NCBI GenBank assembly: GCA_964437425.1
Contig: CAYTGO010000052.1
Span: forward strand, 1-21,381
Length of the DNA: 21,381 nt
Direction: 5' to 3'
DNA from: Scalindua sp964437425
Lineage (GTDB): Bacteria; Planctomycetota; Brocadiia; Brocadiales; Scalinduaceae
The position numbers and the translations under genes are program-made. Positions within the stretch are counted from its first letter, which is position 1, and every line of letters starts with the position of its first letter. The notes below the pieces were generated by a model. That model saw only the letters and a program-made list of their open reading frames with translations, did not search any database and was not told the origin of the DNA. Shown here in pieces: positions 15,394 to 21,381 of the stretch.

Positions 15394-17334
15394 ATGGAAA
15401 AAATCATTGGTATAGATCTTGGAACTACTAATTCTGTGGTAGCCATAATGGAAGGCGATTTGCCTAAAGTAATAACAAACCTCGAAGGAAACAGGATTAC
15501 TCCTTCTGTGGTTGCTTTTACCGATAAGGATGAGCGACTGGTTGGGCAACTTGCAAAGCGACAGGCTGTTATAAATCCTAAAAATACGGTATTCTCTATT
15601 AAGCGTTTTATGGGTAGGAGACATAATGAAGTCGGAGAGGAAGAGAAGTTGGTACCGTACGAAATTGCTGGTGGCCCTGAAGAATTAGTAAAAGTGGAAG
15701 CAAGAGGGAAAAGTTTTACTCCTCCTGAGATTTCCGCTATGGTACTTCAAAATCTTAAGAAAACAGCTGAAGATTATCTGGGTACAGAAGTCAAAAAAGC
15801 CGTAATTACGGTTCCTGCTTATTTTAATGACAGCCAGAGACAGGCAACAAAAGATGCCGGTTCAATAGCTGGCCTGGATGTCGTTCGTATTATTAATGAA
15901 CCGACTGCTGCATCCTTGGCATATGGCATTGATAAAAAGAAAAACGAGAAAATTGCTGTTTTTGATCTTGGAGGTGGAACCTTTGATGTTTCAATCCTGG
16001 AGGTTGGTGAAGGTGTCTTTGAGGTTCTTTCTACAAATGGTAACACTCATCTAGGTGGTGACGATATTGATCAGGTGTTATTGAACTATATTGCTGACGA
16101 GTTTAAAAAAGAGCAGAGTATAGAACTCAGACAGGATCACATGGCTCTGCAGCGTCTCAGAGAAGCGGCAGAAAAGGCAAAATGTGAACTTTCGACTTCT
16201 ACAACAGCTGAGATTAATCTTCCTTTTATAACGGCAGACCAGGCCGGGCCAAAACATTTAACTATGAGTTTGACAAGGGCAAAGTTTGAACAGTTGATAG
16301 GTGATCTTGTTGAGAAATGTCGTAATCCATGTGAACTTGCGATGAAAGATGCGAAAGTCGATCCCGGTGCTATAGATGAAGTCATACTTGTTGGCGGAAC
16401 AACAAGGTCGCCGATAGTCCAAAAGCTGGTACAAGAGGTATTTAAAAAAGAACCGAATAAAAGTGTGAACCCTGATGAGGTTGTTGCACTGGGTGCTGCA
16501 ATACAGGGAGCAGTTCTAGCAGGCGAAGTTCATGATGTCTTGCTGCTGGATGTTACTCCTCTTTCATTAGGTATTGAAACATTAGGCAGTGTTTGTACTG
16601 TTCTGATTCCACGCAATACTACTATACCTACAAACAAAAAGGAGATATTCTCAACTGCTGCGGATAATCAGACGGCTGTAGATATTCATGTAATACAGGG
16701 TGAACGTTCAATGGCGAGTGATAATCGTACCCTGGGCCGCTTCCAATTAACCGGAATTCCATCGGCACCCAGAGGTGTTCCTCAAGTTGAGGTATCCTTT
16801 GATATTGATGCAAATGGTATTCTTCATGTGTCAGCTAAAGACCTTGGAACCGGTAAAGAGCAATCTATTCAGATAAAATCATCTTCCGGTCTGTCTGAAG
16901 AGGAAGTAGAGAAGATGCAGAAGGAAGCAGAACTGCATGCTGAAGAAGACAAAAAGAACAGGGAGGTAATAGATGTACTGAACCAGGCTGATCAGGCAAT
17001 TTATTCTACCGAAAATACCCTGAAGGAACATGGTGATAAGGTTGATGAGACGGAAAAAAATAATATTAATCAGGGACTTGAAAAGCTGAAGACTGCCAAA
17101 GAAGGAAAGAATGTAGAAGAAATCAAGAAGGCGATAGATGAGCTTCAGGAGTCTTCTCATAAATTGTCACAAGCAATGTATGAAGCAGCTGCCAAAGAGC
17201 AGCAGGCGGGAGCTGGTGCAGAAGCTACAGGCGAAGATCCTTCTGCCGGAGAACAGCCTTCTGACGAGAAAGATGATAAGAAGAAAAAAGAAGGTGACGA
17301 TGTCATTGATGCAGATTATGAGGTAAAGGAATAG
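15394..17334 (+). CDS. dnaK: Molecular chaperone DnaK (Hsp70)
   Basis: ATP-driven Hsp70 chaperone that folds and protects proteins with DnaJ and GrpE. The 646-residue length is typical. The nucleotide-binding domain (about 1-380) shows IGIDLGTTNSVVAIMEG at the start, AYFNDSQRQATKDAG, NEPTAASLAYG, VFDLGGGTFDVS and VGGTTRSPIVQ. The linker DVLLLDVTPLSLGIETLG leads into the substrate-binding domain (about 390-505), with LIPRNTTIPTNKKEIFSTA. The helical lid follows, then an Ala/Gly/Glu-rich tail and the conserved end DDVIDADYEVKE. A strong Shine-Dalgarno (AAGGAG) fixes the start. Neither grpE nor dnaJ is adjacent; clpB follows after an intrinsic terminator, which pairs the two partners of the disaggregation machine. 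Confidence 0.98.
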   Translation: MEKIIGIDLGTTNSVVAIMEGDLPKVITNLEGNRITPSVVAFTDKDERLVGQLAKRQAVINPKNTVFSIKRFMGRRHNEVGEEEKLVPYEIAGGPEELVKVEARGKSFTPPEISAMVLQNLKKTAEDYLGTEVKKAVITVPAYFNDSQRQATKDAGSIAGLDVVRIINEPTAASLAYGIDKKKNEKIAVFDLGGGTFDVSILEVGEGVFEVLSTNGNTHLGGDDIDQVLLNYIADEFKKEQSIELRQDHMALQRLREAAEKAKCELSTSTTAEINLPFITADQAGPKHLTMSLTRAKFEQLIGDLVEKCRNPCELAMKDAKVDPGAIDEVILVGGTTRSPIVQKLVQEVFKKEPNKSVNPDEVVALGAAIQGAVLAGEVHDVLLLDVTPLSLGIETLGSVCTVLIPRNTTIPTNKKEIFSTAADNQTAVDIHVIQGERSMASDNRTLGRFQLTGIPSAPRGVPQVEVSFDIDANGILHVSAKDLGTGKEQSIQIKSSSGLSEEEVEKMQKEAELHAEEDKKNREVIDVLNQADQAIYSTENTLKEHGDKVDETEKNNINQGLEKLKTAKEGKNVEEIKKAIDELQESSHKLSQAMYEAAAKEQQAGAGAEATGEDPSAGEQPSDEKDDKKKKEGDDVIDADYEVKE

Positions 17335-17377
17335 GGTGTAGTGATTTAGCCCTATCAGGTACGAGGAGGAGGGGATT

Positions 17378-17425
17378 TTGATAGTAAGAAAAAAGCCGGG
17401 TTTTGCCCGGCTTTTTTTGTTTTAA
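17378..17425 (+). CDS. Possible 15-codon leader peptide overlapping the dnaK-clpB terminator
   Basis: A purine-rich Shine-Dalgarno-like stretch, GAGGAGGAGGGG (17363-17374), lies three bases before a TTG at 17378. The frame then reads MIVRKKPGFARLFLF and stops at 17425, 18 bases before the clpB ATG. It runs through the whole terminator hairpin. Several codons are fixed by the hairpin sequence itself, so coding potential cannot be judged by composition. The case rests on the unusually strong ribosome-binding sequence, which has no other gene to serve. It could be chance. Confidence 0.3.
   Translation: MIVRKKPGFARLFLF
17389..17418 (+). terminator. Strong Rho-independent terminator between dnaK and clpB
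   Basis: GCCGGG (17395-17400) pairs with CCCGGC (17406-17411) around a five-base loop, extended by AAAA/TTTT pairing, and followed by seven T (17412-17418). It lies about 55 bases after the dnaK stop and only 12 bases before the clpB Shine-Dalgarno sequence, so it should cut or reduce transcription into clpB. Confidence 0.93.
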
Positions 17426-17443
17426 CAGTTGGAGGATTATAAA

Positions 17444-20041
17444 ATGAGACTAGATAGATTTACCATAAAGGCTCAGGACGCAATTCAGGAAGCTCAGCAG
17501 TTTGCCGGTTCAAAAGGACACCAGCAGGTAGGTTCTTTACATCTTCTTGTTAGTCTGCTTCAGCAGCAACAGGGAGTAGTGGTTCCCATTATGAAAAAAC
17601 TGGGTGTGAATAGTGATGAAGTTCTTGCCAAAACAGATAAAGCCGTAAAATTATTACCACAGGTGAGTGGAGTGCAGGGGCAATATATCAGTAATGAGTT
17701 GAAAGATGTATTGGACAAGGCAGCAGTTGAAGCCGGTAGATTGAAAGATGAATATGTCAGCACAGAACATCTGCTAATATCTCTGTCAGAAAACAAACAA
17801 AATGCTGCCGGAAAGATTCTGTTTGAATCCGGAGTTAACAACACTGATATTTTTGCGGCGTTGAAGGACATCAGAGGAAGCCAGCGAGTTACAGACCAGA
17901 ATCCTGAGGAAAAATACCAGGCATTAGAACGCTACTGCAAAGATCTTGTAGAGTTAGCGTCTAAAGGTAAATTAGATCCGGTTGTCGGACGTGATGATGA
18001 AATAAGGCGTACAATTCAGGTGCTGTCTCGCAGGACCAAAAACAACCCTGTCTTGATTGGAGAACCGGGTGTGGGCAAAACGGCGATTGCCGAGGGACTG
18101 GCTCTCAGAATTGTTGATGGTGATGTCCCGGAAGGGCTGAGGAACAAAAGGGTGAGGTCGCTGGATATGGGCGCATTGATAGCAGGGGCAAAATTCAGGG
18201 GGGAGTTTGAGGATCGTTTAAAAGCGGTCTTAAAAGATATTGATGCATCTGAGGGGCAGTCAATTCTCTTTATTGATGAGTTACATACGGTTGTTGGGGC
18301 AGGAGCGGCAGAGGGGGCGGTAGATGCGTCTAATCTTTTGAAACCTGCTCTGGCACGTGGTGAACTTCGATGTATTGGTGCAACAACTTTAGATGAGTAC
18401 AGGAAATATATTGAGAAAGATGCTGCGTTGGAAAGAAGGTTTCAGCCGGTATATGTTGGAGAACCATCTGTTGAAGACACTGTCGCCATTCTCCGTGGTT
18501 TGAAGGAGCGTTATGATCTTCATCATGGTGTCCGAATTAAGGATTCAGCACTGGTTGCCGCAGCAACACTGTCACATAGATATATTACTGAGAGATTCTT
18601 GCCTGATAAGGCTATCGACCTGATAGACGAAGCCGCTTCAAAGTTGAGGATGGAGATAGACAGCATGCCTACAGAGTTGGATGAAGTAGAACGGAAGATA
18701 ACTCAACTGGAAATAGAGAAGAAAGCGTTAAAGAAAGAGACGGATGAGGAATCAGAGAAGAGGGCTGAGAAGTTGGAACGGCAGCTATCTGGACTGAAAG
18801 AAGATGGAAGCGCATTAAGGCTGCATTGGGAGAATGAGAAGAAGGTAATAAAAGAAATTCAGGATTTAAATGCTAAAATCGATCAGGCAAAGGTAGATGA
18901 GCAGACAGCTCAAAGAAATGGCGACCTGGAAAAGGTTGCAGAAATAAGATATAGCCTTCTGAGGGATTATGAAAATGATCTTCTAAAACTACACGAAAAA
19001 TTGAAGGATATTCAGAAAGAGAGTTGCCTGCTCAAGGAAGAGGTCGATACAGATGATATCGCTGATGTCGTCTCTAAATGGACCGGAATTCCAGTATCAA
19101 GGATGATGGAAGGCGAAAAAGAGAAACTTATCAGGATGGAAGAGCGGTTGAAAGAGAGGGTTGTCGGGCAGGGAGAAGCGATAGAAGCCGTTTCAAATGC
19201 GGTCAGACGAGCGCGTGCCGGATTGCAGGATCCAGATCGTCCGATAGGGACATTCCTGTTTCTTGGACCAACTGGTGTGGGCAAGACAGAGCTATGCAAA
19301 GCATTGGCCTCTTTTCTCTTTGATGACGAGAGTGCGATGGTCAGGATTGATATGTCTGAGTTTATGGAACAACATTCTGTTGCAAGGCTTATAGGCGCTC
19401 CTCCCGGATATGTAGGTTATGAAGAGGGAGGGAGATTGACAGAGGCAATAAGGCGAAGGCCGTATTCCGTAATCCTGTTTGATGAAATTGAAAAGGCTCA
19501 TAGAGATATCTTCAATGTTTTACTTCAGGTATTTGATGACGGTAGATTAACTGACGGACATGGAAGGACTGTTGATTTCAGGAACACAATTATCGTGATG
19601 ACTTCTAATATTGGAAGTCAATATATCCAGGATTTTATTGCTCATGGAGACAGAGATGAGCTGGAAAATAATATCAGGAAAACGCTGAAGGAGATGTTCA
19701 GACCGGAATTCTTAAACCGTATTGACGAAACAGTGATTTTCAGCAGCTTGTCGAAAGAACATGTTGGAGATATTGTTGAGATACAGCTTGCAGAACTTAA
19801 AAAGAGATTGAGACAACATGGCCTGAAGTTGTCAGTGACGGAATCAGCAAAAAAGTGTCTAGTGGAGGAAGGGTATGATGTTTTCTATGGTGCCAGGCCA
19901 TTAAAACGTACAATTCAGCAGCTTATTGAGAACCCACTTTCATTAGAAATACTTCAGGGGAAATTTCAGAATGCCTATGAGATAGTCGTGGAGGCAGAAG
20001 GAAATACATTAACCTTTGATACAGAAAATAGTGTGGTATAG
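17444..20041 (+). CDS. clpB: ATP-dependent disaggregase ClpB (Hsp100)
   Basis: Hexameric AAA+ chaperone that pulls proteins out of aggregates together with DnaK. The 865-residue protein has the full ClpB plan: N-terminal double Clp domain (about 5-145), first AAA+ domain with Walker A GEPGVGKT (206-213) and Walker B ILFIDE (274-279), the coiled-coil middle domain (about 400-530) that contacts DnaK and distinguishes ClpB from ClpA/ClpC, and second AAA+ domain with Walker A GPTGVGKT (608-615), pore loop GAPPGYVGYEEGG and VILFDEIEKAH. I chose the ATG at 17444 because GGAGG (17431-17435) is correctly spaced; an in-frame TTG at 17429 overlaps that ribosome site. It is separated from dnaK by a terminator and followed after 43 bases by a flippase-like gene. 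Confidence 0.98.
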   Translation: MRLDRFTIKAQDAIQEAQQFAGSKGHQQVGSLHLLVSLLQQQQGVVVPIMKKLGVNSDEVLAKTDKAVKLLPQVSGVQGQYISNELKDVLDKAAVEAGRLKDEYVSTEHLLISLSENKQNAAGKILFESGVNNTDIFAALKDIRGSQRVTDQNPEEKYQALERYCKDLVELASKGKLDPVVGRDDEIRRTIQVLSRRTKNNPVLIGEPGVGKTAIAEGLALRIVDGDVPEGLRNKRVRSLDMGALIAGAKFRGEFEDRLKAVLKDIDASEGQSILFIDELHTVVGAGAAEGAVDASNLLKPALARGELRCIGATTLDEYRKYIEKDAALERRFQPVYVGEPSVEDTVAILRGLKERYDLHHGVRIKDSALVAAATLSHRYITERFLPDKAIDLIDEAASKLRMEIDSMPTELDEVERKITQLEIEKKALKKETDEESEKRAEKLERQLSGLKEDGSALRLHWENEKKVIKEIQDLNAKIDQAKVDEQTAQRNGDLEKVAEIRYSLLRDYENDLLKLHEKLKDIQKESCLLKEEVDTDDIADVVSKWTGIPVSRMMEGEKEKLIRMEERLKERVVGQGEAIEAVSNAVRRARAGLQDPDRPIGTFLFLGPTGVGKTELCKALASFLFDDESAMVRIDMSEFMEQHSVARLIGAPPGYVGYEEGGRLTEAIRRRPYSVILFDEIEKAHRDIFNVLLQVFDDGRLTDGHGRTVDFRNTIIVMTSNIGSQYIQDFIAHGDRDELENNIRKTLKEMFRPEFLNRIDETVIFSSLSKEHVGDIVEIQLAELKKRLRQHGLKLSVTESAKKCLVEEGYDVFYGARPLKRTIQQLIENPLSLEILQGKFQNAYEIVVEAEGNTLTFDTENSVV

Positions 20042-20084
20042 TTGTAAGAAGATTTGATGTCTTAAGTTGAGGAATCGCTTTGCA

Positions 20085-21119
20085 ATGAAATTAGATAAAA
20101 AGAAGATGTTGTTTATAGTGGGGCTCTTGGTGAGTATTATCTGCTCCTGGCTTTTTGTGAGAAAGATTGAATGGTCGAGCCTGGGCGTGGCTTTCAGTGA
20201 GGCCAAATATATTTACATTTTCCCTACTATAATAATCATGTTCGCAAGCTTCTATATCAGAACGATCAGATGGGAGATGTTAATATCACCGGTAAAGAAA
20301 GTATCAGTATTAAACCTGTTTTCTGTAAACATGATTGGGTTTATGGCAAATAATGTATTGCCCGCAAGACTAGGTGAGTTTATAAGACCAGTTATGGTCG
20401 CCAGGAAGGAAAAAATAGGAGTCTCAGCATCGTTTGCCACAGTTGCGATAGAGAGGGTATTTGATATATTAGGTATTATAGTAATTGCCTCTCTGCTTTT
20501 CTGTTTTCTGTCAGCAGATACATCACAGAATACAAATTCACTAACGGTAATACACCAATTGAAAAAATGGTCTGCTATCATGGCTTTCCTTGGAATATGT
20601 GCAATAGCGATACTTTTCCTGCTATCGTTGTATCCCAAAAAAGCGGGTGCAGCTTTTGAGAAACTTCTCTTCATCTTTCCACATCATCTAAGGGATAGAC
20701 TGGTTAATTTACTTCATTCATTTATCTCAGGTCTTCAGGTGTTTGATCACAAAACTAAGCTGCTATGGGTAGGGATGTTATCCATTGTAATTTGGCTACT
20801 CAATGCGGCATCTATATATGCCTTGTGTTACTCTTTTGACATAGGATTGTCTTATGCCGGTTCTTGTTTCGTTACTGTTTGTATTGCCCTTGCTGTAGCA
20901 CTGCCACAAGCGCCCGGTTTCATAGGTGTTTTTCATATAGCTACACAAAAATCTCTGGATGTGTTTGGAGTCGGTTTATCATCTGCTCAGAGCTTTGCAA
21001 TATTACTCTGGGCGGTAAGTGTCATTCCTGTTACTTTAGCTGGTCTGCTTTTTCTCTGGAGAGAAGGGATAAGCTTCGGAGAAATATCTCATTATAATGA
21101 GGAGAAGATACCGGAGTAA
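20085..21119 (+). CDS. Flippase-like membrane protein (lysylphosphatidylglycerol synthase TM family, UPF0104)
   Basis: A 344-residue polytopic membrane protein of the LPG_synthase_TM/AglD-like family. The family marks are NNVLPARLGEFIRP (residues 89-102), a following AIERVFDILGI, and PQAPGFIGVFH in the last third. About seven or eight hydrophobic segments are visible, the first at residues 8-24. The aminoacyl-transferase domain of MprF is absent, so this is a membrane-only member. Such proteins are proposed to flip or otherwise handle lipids or lipid-linked sugars, and many are uncharacterised. I prefer the ATG at 20085, which gives a basic start before TM1; an in-frame TTG at 20067 adds six residues. 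It lies 43 bases after clpB with no terminator and may be co-transcribed, with no evident functional link. Confidence 0.85.
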   Translation: MKLDKKKMLFIVGLLVSIICSWLFVRKIEWSSLGVAFSEAKYIYIFPTIIIMFASFYIRTIRWEMLISPVKKVSVLNLFSVNMIGFMANNVLPARLGEFIRPVMVARKEKIGVSASFATVAIERVFDILGIIVIASLLFCFLSADTSQNTNSLTVIHQLKKWSAIMAFLGICAIAILFLLSLYPKKAGAAFEKLLFIFPHHLRDRLVNLLHSFISGLQVFDHKTKLLWVGMLSIVIWLLNAASIYALCYSFDIGLSYAGSCFVTVCIALAVALPQAPGFIGVFHIATQKSLDVFGVGLSSAQSFAILLWAVSVIPVTLAGLLFLWREGISFGEISHYNEEKIPE

Positions 21120-21143
21120 TGCAATAATGGATTCGATAAAATA

Positions 21144-21251
21144 GAAATCCGAATATCGAAAGACTAAACAAATGTAAAATCTTAATATCAAATGTTCTAA
21201 ATTCCTGTTTTTAATTTTGTGCCTTAGTCATTTGAATTTGTTTCGGATTTC
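21144..21251. repeat. Long imperfect palindromic element between convergent genes
   Basis: Perfect 10-base terminal inverted repeats GAAATCCGAA (21144-21153) and TTCGGATTTC (21242-21251) bound a 108-base AT-rich element. Partial inward symmetry continues: both arms, read inward, contain AAACAAAT followed by AAAT and TAA. The element lies in the 155-base gap between the flippase-like gene and the second rhomboid, which converge. It encodes nothing. It resembles a dispersed intergenic repeat or miniature mobile element; a loose bidirectional terminator is the alternative. Confidence 0.55.
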
Positions 21252-21274
21252 ATGCTTATTTTTTTGTGCTTTAT

Positions 21275-21381
21275 CTAACGATATCTCCGTCTCACAGGCT
21301 TTCTCACAAATAGTATGCGTATGGTATAAAATAGTATTATTCCTGACACAAAACCTCCTATATGTGCCCACCATGCTACAC
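21275..21381 (-). CDS. Second rhomboid-family protease (C-terminal fragment, runs off the window)
   Basis: Reading the minus strand inward from the right edge, one frame is open for 34 codons and stops at 21277-21275. It begins VAWWAHIGGFVSGIILF and ends in a basic tail with RKPVRRRYR. AWWAHIGGFxxG is the last transmembrane helix of many rhomboid proteases; the His in AHIGG is the catalytic histidine. The rest of the gene, including the GxSG serine, lies beyond the window. Its tail is short and arginine-rich, unlike the long tail of the first rhomboid at 13304-14185, so the two are not recent duplicates by this end. The fragment is short, but the motif is specific. Confidence 0.8.
   Translation of the reverse strand, partial: VAWWAHIGGFVSGIILFYTIRILFVRKPVRRRYR

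Noticed and set aside
17429..17443. TTG at 17429 as the clpB start
   Set aside because: It would place the start on the Shine-Dalgarno GGAGG itself; the ATG at 17444 is properly spaced and gives the usual ClpB N-terminus.

Overview
The window looks like a chromosomal segment of an AT-rich, Gram-negative (diderm) bacterium. It carries genes for lipid A and lipopolysaccharide export, phospholipid trafficking, a rhamnose-type sugar nucleotide, dnaK, clpB, uvrA, nadA and dapB. The low-GC style, the gene mix and the enlarged envelope proteins would fit a member of Planctomycetota such as an anammox (Brocadiales) lineage. That assignment is an impression, not something the sequence proves. The sequence is an assembly scaffold: a run of exactly 100 N interrupts uvrA. 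I see no tRNA, rRNA, CRISPR array, transposase, phage gene or integrase.

Layout. (1) 72-1401, plus strand: an MlaC-type periplasmic phospholipid carrier, a strong terminator, then a stand-alone LON N-terminal-domain protein. (2) 1572-2480: quinolinate synthase nadA, convergent with uvrA (2591-5452, minus). The 110 bp between them contain a long imperfect inverted repeat. (3) 5647-8520, plus: a compact run of DUF493 protein, short RecQ helicase, DUF1456 (YehS-like) protein and fructose-6-phosphate aldolase/transaldolase. (4) 8523-11284, minus: an MsbA-type ABC exporter followed by rmlD. (5) 11506-15018, plus: an LptF/LptG-family permease with a large coiled-coil insertion, divergent from msbA with promoter-like elements facing both ways; then a rhomboid protease and dapB. 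(6) 15394-21119, plus: dnaK, a terminator/leader region, clpB and an eight-ish-TM flippase-like protein. (7) 21275-21381, minus: the C-terminal 34 codons of a second rhomboid protease that runs off the window.

How the genes relate. MsbA and the LptF/G protein act in successive steps of lipopolysaccharide export, and sit head to head. RmlD supplies a sugar nucleotide for surface polysaccharide, and MlaC moves phospholipids between membranes. DnaK and ClpB form the disaggregation machine. UvrA and RecQ are DNA repair proteins.

Most of the window is housekeeping. The points most worth a second look are: the roughly 190-residue coiled-coil insertion in the LptF/G protein; a possible leader peptide overlapping an intrinsic terminator just before clpB; a RecQ that ends where its zinc-binding site should be; long imperfect palindromes in both convergent intergenic regions; and the second rhomboid at the right edge.
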